A DNA stretch of 22,350 nucleotides from an uncultured Lachnospiraceae bacterium (GTDB lineage Bacteria; Bacillota_A; Clostridia; Lachnospirales; Lachnospiraceae). The translations under genes were made by a program, and so were the position numbers. Under the pieces are notes generated by a model, which was given only the letters and a program-made list of their open reading frames with translations, ran no database searches and was not told where the DNA came from. Shown here piece after piece: positions 1 to 7,036 of this stretch (its first letter is position 1; every line of letters starts with the position of its first letter). The DNA lies in the NCBI GenBank assembly GCA_947564305.1, contig CANOBT010000094.1, positions 1 through 22,350 on the forward strand. The letters are read 5' to 3'.

Positions 1-1
1 G

Positions 2-163
2 GGTGCACTTGACAAATTTAAGTATGAGGTAGCAGACGAACTGGGAGTACCGTTGACAGACGGTTACAATGGTGACTTGACTTCCAGACAGAATGGTTCT
101 GTCGGTGGTTATATGGTCAAGAAAATGATTGAACAGCAGGAAAAGCAGATGGCTGGCAGATAG
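2..163 (+). CDS. Alpha/beta-type small acid-soluble spore protein, 3' part
   Basis: The window opens inside this gene; 53 residues and the TAG stop are visible. The reading frame shows the two hallmarks of alpha/beta-type SASPs: a KYEVADELGV segment, which matches the region cut by the GPR germination protease, and the signature LTSRQNGSVGG followed by a MVKKMIEQQEK helix. Proteins of this family coat and protect DNA in the dormant spore and are degraded at germination. They are made in the forespore, normally under sigma-G, but the promoter lies outside the window. About 10-20 N-terminal residues are probably missing, judging from the family's usual 60-75 residues. A clear terminator follows, so it is likely the last or only gene of its transcript. 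The gene marks the host as an endospore former. Confidence 0.93.
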   Translation, partial: GALDKFKYEVADELGVPLTDGYNGDLTSRQNGSVGGYMVKKMIEQQEKQMAGR

Positions 164-230
164 GTAAGTTTACAAATAGCTGTTACCGTTTGTGGAAAAT
201 GAAGTCGAGAATTGTAACAAATAGCTAAGA

Positions 231-265
231 AAAGAGCACTTGGGATTGACCTGAGTGCTTTTTTC
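231..265 (+). terminator. Intrinsic terminator of the SASP gene
   Basis: AGCACTTGGG at 235-244 pairs with CCTGAGTGCT at 250-259 (10 bp including two G-U pairs, 5-base loop ATTGA), followed by TTTTT at 260-264. The 3' arm and T-run double as the spacer of the downstream promoter. The stretch 164-230 ahead of it holds only a duplicated ACAAATAGCT (172-181 and 217-226) and no gene. Confidence 0.9.
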
Positions 266-274
266 TGCTAAAAT
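246..274 (+). promoter_or_regulatory. Sigma-A-type promoter for rsmD, embedded in the SASP terminator
   Basis: TTGACC (246-251), a 17-base spacer and TAAAAT (269-274), with an extended -10 TGC at 266-268. Each hexamer matches the consensus at 5 of 6 positions. The predicted start near 281 gives a leader of about 98 bases before rsmD. That leader contains only a weak CTGC/GCAG pairing followed by six T (333-361) just ahead of the ribosome site. Confidence 0.65.
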
Positions 275-378
275 TCACATGATTAATGCAAAAAGGTGCA
301 AGAAGCCAACAGCATGAAGCGACAGTCCAGAGCTGCAGCAAATATTTTATGGCAGTTTTTTCGTAGAAAGGGGCGATT

Positions 379-948
379 ATGAGAGTCATAGCGGGAAGTG
401 CAAGACGTTTAAAATTGAAAACACTGGATGGAGTGGATACACGGCCGACAACAGATCGGATTAAAGAAACATTATTTAATATGATAGCCCCTTATCTCTA
501 TAACTGTACGTTTCTTGATCTGTTCAGCGGCAGTGGAGGGATTGGAATTGAGGCTCTTAGCCGAGGTGCGCGTGAGGCTGTTTTTGTAGAACGGAATCCT
601 AAGGCCGTGTCCTGTATCAAGGAGAACTTGAAGTCTACAAGACTGGAGGAAAGGGCCGTCGTATTAACTCAGGATGTTCTGATGGCTCTACGGCAGTTGG
701 AAGGAAAAAAAGAGTTTCGTTATATTTTTATGGATCCACCCTACCGGCAAGGACTGGAGAGGGCGGTATTGGAGTATTTATCGGAGTCCTCGCTTGTACA
801 TGAGGATACAGTGATGATTGTAGAGGCATCTAAGGAAACAGATTTTGCCTATTTGAATGAGCTTGGGTTCACCTTACTAAAGGAAAAAATCTATAAAAGC
901 AATAAACATGTTTTTCTGGAAAAGGCAGGAAAGGAAGAGATATGCTAA
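379..948 (+). CDS. rsmD: 16S rRNA (guanine(966)-N2)-methyltransferase RsmD
   Basis: This 189-residue protein matches the RsmD family in length and motifs. RsmD uses S-adenosylmethionine to methylate N2 of G966 in 16S rRNA during assembly of the small subunit. Visible features are an N-terminal [10 protein letters not shown] segment, [14 protein letters not shown] near residues 21-34, the SAM-binding motif [16 protein letters not shown] (45-59), the acidic VERNP after strand 2 (70-74), and the catalytic DPPY at 119-122 typical of N-methyltransferases. The ATG is preceded by AAAGGGG. The last 7 bases overlap coaD, an rsmD-coaD pairing that is common in Firmicutes and implies translational coupling. 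It is the first gene of a three-gene operon driven from the promoter at 246-274. Confidence 0.96.
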   Translation: MRVIAGSARRLKLKTLDGVDTRPTTDRIKETLFNMIAPYLYNCTFLDLFSGSGGIGIEALSRGAREAVFVERNPKAVSCIKENLKSTRLEERAVVLTQDVLMALRQLEGKKEFRYIFMDPPYRQGLERAVLEYLSESSLVHEDTVMIVEASKETDFAYLNELGFTLLKEKIYKSNKHVFLEKAGKEEIC

Positions 949-1433
949 GAGCGATTTATCCGGGCAGTTTTGACCCTGTCACGTATGGACACTTGGATAT
1001 TATGAAAAGAAGCTGCAAAATAGTGGATGAACTGGTTGTCGGAGTATTGAATAATAATGCGAAAATGCCGTTGTTTTCTGTCGAAGAACGTGTTAAAATA
1101 TTAAAGGAAGTGACAAAAAATTTTCATAACATAGCGATTGTACCCTTTGACGGCCTGCTGGTAGACTTTGCCAGGAAGATGGATGCAGCACTTATTATCC
1201 GAGGCTTGCGTGCAATCACAGATTTTGAATATGAGCTGCAGATGTCCCAGACTAATCATAAGTTGGAGTCTGGTGTAGAGACAATGTTTTTGACGACCAG
1301 TATAGAATATTCCTACTTAAGTTCAACGACAGTGAAAGAAATCGCTGCTTTTGGGGGCGATATTTCATTATTTGTACCGGATGTGGTAGGAAAAGAATTG
1401 AAAGAGAAGATGAAAGCGAAAAGGAGCGTGTAA
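942..1433 (+). CDS. coaD: Phosphopantetheine adenylyltransferase (PPAT)
   Basis: CoaD transfers AMP from ATP to 4'-phosphopantetheine, the penultimate step of coenzyme A synthesis in the cytosol. The 163-residue length is normal for the family. The nucleotidyltransferase motif is seen as [12 protein letters not shown] (residues 6-17, TYGH being the HxGH-type site), followed by RGLR (87-90) and the second catalytic motif YLSSTTVKE (125-133). The start lies inside the end of rsmD (7-base overlap) with GGAAG just upstream. The stop is 3 bases from the ATG of the next gene, whose ribosome site AAGGAG (1421-1426) lies inside the end of coaD, so the three genes are probably coupled. Confidence 0.97.
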   Translation: MLRAIYPGSFDPVTYGHLDIMKRSCKIVDELVVGVLNNNAKMPLFSVEERVKILKEVTKNFHNIAIVPFDGLLVDFARKMDAALIIRGLRAITDFEYELQMSQTNHKLESGVETMFLTTSIEYSYLSSTTVKEIAAFGGDISLFVPDVVGKELKEKMKAKRSV

Positions 1434-1436
1434 GTT

Positions 1437-2024
1437 ATGAGCAGCCGTATTGAGCAGATTATTGAGGAAATCGAAGAGTATATTGACAGAGATTGTAAAT
1501 ATCAGCCTCTGTCTACTACAAAGATTATTGTGAACAAAGAACATTTGGACGAGCTTCTCAGGGAGCTCCGCATGAAGACTCCGGACGAGATCAAGCGGTA
1601 TCAGAAGATTATTGCCAACCGTGATGCAATCCTGGCGGATGCCCAGGCAAAGGCAGATGCAATGATTGAGAATGCTCAGGTACAGACGACAGAACTGGTT
1701 AGTGAGCATGAGATTATGCAGCAGGCTTATGCCCAGGCCAACGAGATTGTGACTCAGGCTACGGCCCAGGCTCAGGAGATTGTGGACAATGCTACGATTG
1801 AAGCCAATGAGATTCGTGCCGGAGCGGTTCAATATACGGATGATCTGATGGCCAATGCGGAGAGTATTATAGGTCATACTTTGGATAGTTATACGACAAA
1901 ATATGATGGATTGATTAATTCTTTACAAGAGTGCTATGCTGTCGTACAAAATAACCGCAGGGAATTGGTTATGCAGAATGAAGGATCTGATGCATACGAA
2001 CCGCAGCCGGGAGACATGCAGTAA
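1437..2024 (+). CDS. Coiled-coil protein (ATPase-subunit/DivIVA-like), function unknown
   Basis: This 195-residue protein has no signal peptide or membrane segment. The first 40 residues are a charged region (MSSRIEQIIEEIEEYIDRDC). From about residue 50 to 145 it is a long helical stretch with Ala and Gln at regular intervals, such as repeats of the type AQANEIV, AQAQEIV and EANEI, typical of a parallel coiled coil. It resembles the stalk subunits of rotary ATPases and the DivIVA-like proteins, and relatives in Lachnospiraceae are often just labelled ATPase; no nucleotide-binding motif is present, so that label is not supported here. Position directly after coaD in one operon looks conserved in this lineage from memory. 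A cell-division or envelope scaffold role is only a guess. Confidence 0.75.
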   Translation: MSSRIEQIIEEIEEYIDRDCKYQPLSTTKIIVNKEHLDELLRELRMKTPDEIKRYQKIIANRDAILADAQAKADAMIENAQVQTTELVSEHEIMQQAYAQANEIVTQATAQAQEIVDNATIEANEIRAGAVQYTDDLMANAESIIGHTLDSYTTKYDGLINSLQECYAVVQNNRRELVMQNEGSDAYEPQPGDMQ

Positions 2025-2069
2025 TCAGGAATTGAGCATAAATAACTTATGAGCAGTTTTTTCACAGAA

Positions 2070-2984
2070 TCAGTGCAGGTATAAGTAGAGACAACCCAAT
2101 AGACTGGCAGTCAGCGCGGCTGCCAGTTTTTGTGCAATATAGGGAAGGATAGGAAAACCGGCTTTGTGTACCATGCACTGTGTCTGTGCGGCAGCGCAAA
2201 ATCCTCCGAAGGAGGTAAGGCCCAGAATGGCCGGATACAAAATGTTTAAGGGGAGTCGCATTTCACGCAGTAAGACCAGTCCATTGGTAATTTCCAGAAG
2301 TGGGAGAAATGCATGAAGCGTAGGTATTTGCATTGGGAGAGATTCAAATAGTGACAGAAGGACAGAGAACAGGATAATATATCCCCCCACTTTTACTAGC
2401 GTTTCAAAGCTGTCCATAATACAGTTATCGACTTCCTGAAAGGACCAGGCGGTTTTTGAGTGACAGACTTTTTTTAGATTATAGAATGAGCAGTTTTTGC
2501 GGGTAAAGAAGCTGACGATGACAGGGGAAATTATCAGGATTACAAGAGTTGGGACGAGTAAGGCGTCATTGCCCAGCGTTTTCCAAACAACAAAATTCAG
2601 GATGAATACGGGACTGGAATTATTGCAGAAAGAAAGCAGGTATTGTCCTTCTTTTTTTGAAATATAGCCTGATACAGCCAAATCTGCGGCTGTCTTGGCG
2701 CCCATAGGATATCCGCATAGAAATCCGGTGACAACCGCGAAGCTTCCATTTTGGGATACGTGGAAAATACGGGTTAGAATGGTGCCGAATGCGGAACTGA
2801 TGAGATGCATGTTTCCGGTAGTCATCAGTAAGTTGGTGATGAGCAGGAAGGGAAACAGGGTTGGAAGGATAATTTGAAACCAAAGAAGAAGTCCTTCACT
2901 TGCACCGGTAAACACAGCCTTGGGGGAGACAAGCATAATAACAAATAAGATTACGATTCCGATTCCTTTTAAGTTACGATTCAT
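2070..2984 (-). CDS. ylbJ: Sporulation integral membrane protein YlbJ
   Basis: A 304-residue polytopic membrane protein with about seven or eight hydrophobic helices, beginning with GIGIVILFVIMLVSPKAVF (residues 7-25). Family features are the LLLWFQIILPTLFPFLLITN block (residues 32-51), GFLCGYPMGAKTAADL (residues 87-102), the SFCNNSSPVFILNFV motif (residues 118-132), and a second half that repeats the Gate-like pattern (TSFGGFCAAAQ). In Bacillus subtilis ylbJ belongs to the mother-cell sigma-E regulon and is needed for resistant spores; the transported substrate is not established. Here it is shorter than the roughly 400-residue Bacillus protein, as is usual in clostridia from memory. It is the only - strand gene, convergent with the coaD operon and divergent from pepD. 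The ATG has a modest ribosome site (AGGAT). Confidence 0.9.
   Translation of the reverse strand: MNRNLKGIGIVILFVIMLVSPKAVFTGASEGLLLWFQIILPTLFPFLLITNLLMTTGNMHLISSAFGTILTRIFHVSQNGSFAVVTGFLCGYPMGAKTAADLAVSGYISKKEGQYLLSFCNNSSPVFILNFVVWKTLGNDALLVPTLVILIISPVIVSFFTRKNCSFYNLKKVCHSKTAWSFQEVDNCIMDSFETLVKVGGYIILFSVLLSLFESLPMQIPTLHAFLPLLEITNGLVLLREMRLPLNILYPAILGLTSFGGFCAAAQTQCMVHKAGFPILPYIAQKLAAALTASLLGCLYLYLH
2101..2131 (+). terminator. Intrinsic terminator of the rsmD operon, inside the ylbJ coding end
   Basis: ACTGGCAG (2103-2110) pairs with CTGCCAGT (2120-2127), with further pairs on both sides giving about 12 bp around a short AGCGC loop, followed by TTTT (2128-2131). Only the + strand has a T-run. 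The same bases encode the KLAAALTASLLG segment near the C-terminus of YlbJ on the - strand. Confidence 0.8.
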
Positions 2985-3019
2985 TCCATATCCTGCTGTT
3001 TTTCATCTGGGTTAGTAAA

Positions 3020-3048
3020 GATATATGAAACAGGTTGATTTTTTATGT
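3020..3048 (-). promoter_or_regulatory. Possible sigma-E-like promoter of ylbJ
   Basis: Read on the - strand: ACATAAA (3048-3042), a 14-base spacer, and CATATATC (3027-3020). Compared with the Bacillus sigma-E consensus KMATATT-N14-CATACAHT this is 4 of 7 and 6 of 8. The match is weak, but the family is known to be sigma-E controlled and the spacing is right. Confidence 0.3.
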
Positions 3049-3063
3049 CCACTGTGACAAAAT
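3035..3063 (+). promoter_or_regulatory. Possible sigma-A-type promoter of pepD
   Basis: TTGATT (3035-3040), a 17-base spacer, and CAAAAT (3058-3063) preceded by TGA (3055-3057) as an extended -10. Each hexamer matches 4 of 6 positions. The predicted start near 3070 leaves a short leader with the ribosome site GAAAGGAG (3083-3090). Confidence 0.4.
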
Positions 3064-3097
3064 GAAAGTTAGCAATAAAATCGAAAGGAGAATAAAG

Positions 3098-4540
3098 ATG
3101 GCAGTATTAGAAAAAACAGAACCAAAAGAAGTCTTTCGTTTTTTTGAAGAATTGAGTCAGATTCCAAGAGGAACTTATCATACAAAAGAGGTCAGTGATT
3201 ATTGTGTGAAGTTTGCACAGGACAGGAACCTGGAAGTTATCCAGGATGCGTGGAACAATGTGATCATCAAAAAGCCAGGGACAAAAGGATATGAGGGAAG
3301 CGAGCCCATCATTATCCAGGGACATTTGGATATGGTATGCGAAAAAACAGCCGATTCCAATCATGACTTTTTGAAGGCCCCGTTGGAATTGATGATTGAA
3401 GACGGATTTGTGACAGCGAAGGATACGACTCTTGGTGCAGATGACGGGATTGCAATTGCGTTTGCTCTGGCGATTCTGGACAGTGAGATGTTGGAGCATC
3501 CGCCGGTGGAGGCTGTGTTTACAGTAGATGAAGAGGTCGGTATGGACGGTGCCGCCAATATTGATCTGTCCGTATTGAAGGGCTCCATGCTTCTGAATCT
3601 GGATTCAGAGGATGATGATACGCTGACCGCGGGCTGTGCCGGAGGATTTCGGTTTTCTTGTGAAATACCTGTTGAGAAAAAGACGGCTCAGGGTATGGGG
3701 ATACAGGTAGAAATTTATGGATTAAAGGGCGGTCATTCCGGCGTAGAGATTGACAGGCAGCGGGGAAATGCGAATAAACTGGCAGGACGGCTTCTCTGCC
3801 ATCTGGGTACACAGCAGAATCTCTGTCTGGCAGAGATTCACGGAGGCGCCAGGGATAATGTGATTCCGTCTGTGAGCCAGACGACTCTTGTTGTGGAGGA
3901 TGGACAAAAGGCAATCCGGATAATTCAGAGTATGAAAGAAGTCTGGCAGCAGGAATTTGGGGCGGATGATCCAGATTTAGACATTAAAGTTACAGAACTG
4001 GGGGAAAAGGAGTATACTGTTTTTACAGAGGAATCGCAGAGAAAAGTTATCAGTTTTTTAGTGAATTGTCCAAATGGTGTGGACGAATACAGCCGTTCTC
4101 TGGAAGGTCTGGTGGAAACCTCAGATAATCTGGGAGTCGTGGAGACAAAAGAAAAGTGTGTACGGTTCATGGTTTTAGTCAGGAGCGGCGTTTCCTCCAA
4201 GATGGGCGAATTTAAGGAGCGTCTTGCCTGCCTTGCAGATATGGTGGGTGGAACATGGAGCGTTGACAGTGAGTATCCGGCATGGATGTATAAAGAACAT
4301 TCCAGGATTCGTCCGATCACAGTGGATGCTTTTGAAGAAGTGTTTGGAATACGGCCTAAGGTTACGACCATTCATGCGGGTCTGGAATGCGGGCTTTTAA
4401 GTGGGAAAAAGCCGGAATTAGACTGTATTTCGTTTGGCCCCAATATGCTGGATATCCATTCTTTCCATGAACGGTTGGAGATTGCTTCTACACAGAAGAT
4501 ATGGAATGTGCTGAAAATTATTTTAAAGAGATGTAAATAA
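3098..4540 (+). CDS. pepD: Aminoacyl-histidine dipeptidase (M20 family, PepD-like)
   Basis: This 480-residue protein has the full PepD/carnosinase-type layout: a cytosolic di-zinc M20C peptidase that cleaves dipeptides with unblocked N-termini, including Xaa-His. Metal and catalytic residues are visible at IIQGHLDMV (His76, Asp78), LGADDGIAIA (Asp115), FTVDEEVGMDGA (Glu145-Glu146), NLDSEDDD (Asp169) and the C-terminal IHSFHERL (His454/His457). The lid domain carries GLKGGHSGVEIDRQRGNANK. I chose the ATG at 3098 because GAAAGGAG sits 7 bases ahead. A possible 21-residue extension back to a TTG at 3035 has no ribosome site and overlaps the likely promoter. It stands alone, divergent from ylbJ; no terminator is visible before the M23 gene. 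Confidence 0.95.
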   Translation: MAVLEKTEPKEVFRFFEELSQIPRGTYHTKEVSDYCVKFAQDRNLEVIQDAWNNVIIKKPGTKGYEGSEPIIIQGHLDMVCEKTADSNHDFLKAPLELMIEDGFVTAKDTTLGADDGIAIAFALAILDSEMLEHPPVEAVFTVDEEVGMDGAANIDLSVLKGSMLLNLDSEDDDTLTAGCAGGFRFSCEIPVEKKTAQGMGIQVEIYGLKGGHSGVEIDRQRGNANKLAGRLLCHLGTQQNLCLAEIHGGARDNVIPSVSQTTLVVEDGQKAIRIIQSMKEVWQQEFGADDPDLDIKVTELGEKEYTVFTEESQRKVISFLVNCPNGVDEYSRSLEGLVETSDNLGVVETKEKCVRFMVLVRSGVSSKMGEFKERLACLADMVGGTWSVDSEYPAWMYKEHSRIRPITVDAFEEVFGIRPKVTTIHAGLECGLLSGKKPELDCISFGPNMLDIHSFHERLEIASTQKIWNVLKIILKRCK

Positions 4541-4563
4541 TCCACCGAAGCCGGTCATATATT
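4535..4563 (+). promoter_or_regulatory. Sigma-E-like promoter ahead of the M23 peptidase gene
   Basis: AAATAAT (4535-4541), exactly 14 bases, then CATATATT (4556-4563). Against KMATATT-N14/15-CATACAHT this scores 5 of 7 and 7 of 8. The -35 overlaps the pepD stop codon. The predicted start near 4570 is about 25 bases before the TTG start of the M23 gene. Confidence 0.5.
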
Positions 4564-4594
4564 TAGCAGGAAAGTGGATTAAGGCGGATTGTTT

Positions 4595-5503
4595 TTGAGA
4601 AAGAATGATTTAAAGGCAAAGATTTATTTCCTGAAAAGACGCCGGGCGATGCGTAAGAATACATCAGCCCTTCATAAAATGGTACGGTATATTTTGTATT
4701 GTGTACTGCTCTGTTTTTTTCTGGTAATCGGTATTAATGCTATGACCTCACATAGCAGATATGAGAGACTGCGTATCAGCGTATCAGAGTCAGAAGGATA
4801 CCGCAGGCAGAGAATGGATGCTGCGATGCTGGACTATATATGTAAACTTGAAAAACCGGGTATGGACCTGGGGATTTACTGGTTGGAAAATAAGTTTGGC
4901 CAGGAAGCGTTTCGGCATCCATATACTGTGGAATCCTTCCGGAAATTGGAAAAGATATGGTCGAAAAAGCAGGGATTTGAAGACTATTGTATGAATTGTG
5001 AGGCCATCTGGGATGAACTGCAGTATTTTCCTGTGCCTGAGCCGTCAAATCAAACAGAGATGGAAGTGACTTTTGAAGACTCATGGATGTTTGAGCGCAA
5101 TTACGGTGGAAAACGCGGGCACGAAGGGACGGATATCATGGCGTCTGTAAATAAGCGAGGTGTCTATCCTGTTATCAGTATGACAGATGGAACAATTCTC
5201 CATAAAGGCTGGTTGGAGCAGGGTGGATACCGGCTCGGGATTACGGCTCCAGGGGGCGCCTATTTTTATTATGCTCATCTGGATTCTTATGCAGATGTGG
5301 AGGAGGGGGATACGGTAAAAGCGGGAGATTTGCTTGGATTTATGGGAGATACAGGCTACAGTGAGGTGGAAGGGACGACCGGTAACTTTCCGGTGCATTT
5401 GCATGTGGGGATTTATCTTGTATTGGATGATAAGGAAATCAGTGTGAACCCATATTATCCACTTCGATATTTGGAGAGCCGTAAAATCAAGTGCGCATAT
5501 TAA
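4595..5503 (+). CDS. Membrane-anchored M23 (LytM-type) metallopeptidase
   Basis: Peptidases of this family cleave peptide bridges in peptidoglycan. The 302-residue protein has a basic N-terminus, one membrane segment at about residues 30-48 (MVRYILYCVLLCFFLVIGIN), an external spacer of about 110 residues with four cysteines overall in the protein, and a C-terminal LytM domain. All expected zinc and catalytic residues are seen: GHEGTD (His176, Asp180), YYAHLDSY (His228) and HLHVG (His268, His270), so it should be active rather than a degenerate scaffold. A TTG start at 4595 is preferred: AAGGCGG (4581-4587) lies 7 bases ahead, whereas the first ATG (4649) has no ribosome site. A sigma-E-like promoter and the nearby ylbJ hint at a sporulation role comparable to SpoIIQ or SpoIVFA-type LytM proteins; this is inference. 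General wall remodelling is the alternative. Confidence 0.85.
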   Translation: MRKNDLKAKIYFLKRRRAMRKNTSALHKMVRYILYCVLLCFFLVIGINAMTSHSRYERLRISVSESEGYRRQRMDAAMLDYICKLEKPGMDLGIYWLENKFGQEAFRHPYTVESFRKLEKIWSKKQGFEDYCMNCEAIWDELQYFPVPEPSNQTEMEVTFEDSWMFERNYGGKRGHEGTDIMASVNKRGVYPVISMTDGTILHKGWLEQGGYRLGITAPGGAYFYYAHLDSYADVEEGDTVKAGDLLGFMGDTGYSEVEGTTGNFPVHLHVGIYLVLDDKEISVNPYYPLRYLESRKIKCAY

Positions 5504-5515
5504 GGATAAAATATT

Positions 5516-6949
5516 ATGAAGAAGACAGAACAGAGAATGAGATTACCAGAAGCATTTGAAGAGAAGATGAAAGTACTTTTGCAGGAGGAATATGAAAGCT
5601 ATCTGCAGTGCTTTGAGGAACCCCGGCATTATGGGCTTAGAGTAAATACGAAAAAAATCTCTGTAGAAGAGTTTCAAAACATTGCCCCTTGGCCATTGAC
5701 TCCGGTTCCATGGATTCCCAACGGGTTTTATTATGACGGGGAGCAGGTGCAGCCGGCGAAGCATCCGTATTATTTTGCAGGATTGTATTACTTGCAGGAA
5801 CCCAGTGCTATGACTCCTGCAAGCAGGCTTCCTGTAGAACCAGGAGATTGTGTGTTGGATGTGTGTGCAGCGCCGGGCGGAAAAGCCACGGAATTAGGAG
5901 CGCTGCTCCAGGGAAAAGGAATGCTTGTAGCCAATGATATCAGCAATTCCAGGGCGAGAGGTTTGTTAAAAAATTTAGAATTATGTGGTATCGGAAATGT
6001 ACTGGTCACCAGTGAGGAGCCGGGAAAGCTCGTGCCATATTTTCAGGAATATTTTGATAAAATTTTGGTGGATGCTCCTTGTTCGGGGGAGGGCATGTTC
6101 CGAAAGGAGAAAAAGATGATTCGGGCATGGGAGGAGCATGGACCAGAGTATTTTTCCAAGCTGCAGAAAAGTATTGTGACACAGGCTGCCGCCATGCTGA
6201 AACCGGGAGGAATGATGCTATATTCTACCTGCACCTTTGACTCACGGGAAAATGAGCGGATGATAGAATATCTGCTGGACTGTTGTCCCGATATGGAAAT
6301 CTATGAGATGGAGGGCTATGAAGGATTCTGCAAAGGCCGTCCGGAATTTACGGAAAGCAAACACCCGGATTTCCAAAAGACCGTTCGGATTTTCCCGCAT
6401 AAGATGGAAGGGGAAGGACACTTTCTTGCTTTATTGAAAAAGAGGGGAGCTTCTGAAAAAAAAGAATCCTCCAATCACGGCAGAACGTTATCGTCCAGGC
6501 AAATGAGCGGAACGAACAGGTATAAAATACCCGAGGAATTAGAAGAATTTTTAGGAAGTGTGAATTGGAAAATTGAGAAGGAACGGCTGGAATTTCGAGA
6601 CGGGCGGGCATACTATATGCCGGAAGAGATGCCGAAGTTACAGGGAATCCGTTTCTTACGTTCCGGACTGCTTTTGGGAGAATTGAAAAAGAACCGTTTT
6701 GAACCTAGTCAGGCTCTGGCAATGTGTCTGAAAAAAGAGGAGTATGAAAAGATATTAGATTTTTCAGTGAAGGATGCCCGTGTTATCCGATACTTGAAAG
6801 GGGAGACTTTGGAAGTGGAGGATTTGGTTTCACCGAAAGAAAAAGGTTGGTATCTGGTCTGTGTGGATGGTTATCCGCTGGGATTCGGGAAACTCTCTTC
6901 CCAGACTTTGAAGAATAAATATTTGCCGGGATGGCGGTGGGTATCGTAG
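5516..6949 (+). CDS. rsmF: RsmF/NOL1-NOP2-Sun family rRNA (cytosine-C5)-methyltransferase
   Basis: These enzymes make 5-methylcytosine in rRNA, for RsmF in 16S rRNA. The 477-residue protein has the N-terminal RNA-binding part, a Rossmann-fold methyltransferase domain with VLDVCAAPGGKATEL (residues 113-127), and the two family cysteines: PCSGEGMF (Cys189) and STCTFD (Cys239). A C-terminal domain of about 150 residues follows a charged linker near residues 310-330; this two-domain tail is the RsmF architecture rather than RsmB. The target cytosine cannot be told from sequence. The start ATG follows AAGGAT and is 12 bases from the M23 stop, so the two could share a transcript. The gene is followed by a gap of 87 bases before rsuA. 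Confidence 0.9.
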   Translation: MKKTEQRMRLPEAFEEKMKVLLQEEYESYLQCFEEPRHYGLRVNTKKISVEEFQNIAPWPLTPVPWIPNGFYYDGEQVQPAKHPYYFAGLYYLQEPSAMTPASRLPVEPGDCVLDVCAAPGGKATELGALLQGKGMLVANDISNSRARGLLKNLELCGIGNVLVTSEEPGKLVPYFQEYFDKILVDAPCSGEGMFRKEKKMIRAWEEHGPEYFSKLQKSIVTQAAAMLKPGGMMLYSTCTFDSRENERMIEYLLDCCPDMEIYEMEGYEGFCKGRPEFTESKHPDFQKTVRIFPHKMEGEGHFLALLKKRGASEKKESSNHGRTLSSRQMSGTNRYKIPEELEEFLGSVNWKIEKERLEFRDGRAYYMPEEMPKLQGIRFLRSGLLLGELKKNRFEPSQALAMCLKKEEYEKILDFSVKDARVIRYLKGETLEVEDLVSPKEKGWYLVCVDGYPLGFGKLSSQTLKNKYLPGWRWVS

Positions 6950-7036
6950 GAAAACTTTGTTTATGTTGTGGATAAGCACAGAATTGCAAAGTGACGAAAT
7001 GTGATTTTGGTTTTATCCAGGTGAAGGAGGAACAGG

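Noticed and set aside
1368..1877. Open frame of 169 residues on the - strand
   Set aside because: It is antisense to coaD and the coiled-coil gene, has no ribosome site, and its composition mirrors the Ala/Gln repeats of the real gene.
3035..3097. N-terminal extension of pepD to a TTG
   Set aside because: No ribosome site there, whereas GAAAGGAG precedes the ATG at 3098, and the extension covers the likely promoter.
4539..4580. Inverted repeat AATCCAC/GTGGATT after pepD
   Set aside because: Arms are 7 bp with a 28-base loop and no T-run, so it is not a terminator; it overlaps the sigma-E-like promoter by position only.
6967..6975. TTATCCACA DnaA box on the - strand ahead of rsuA
   Set aside because: A single perfect 9-mer, with one weak neighbour at 7013, is not an origin; no AT-rich unwinding region or dnaA/dnaN genes are nearby.
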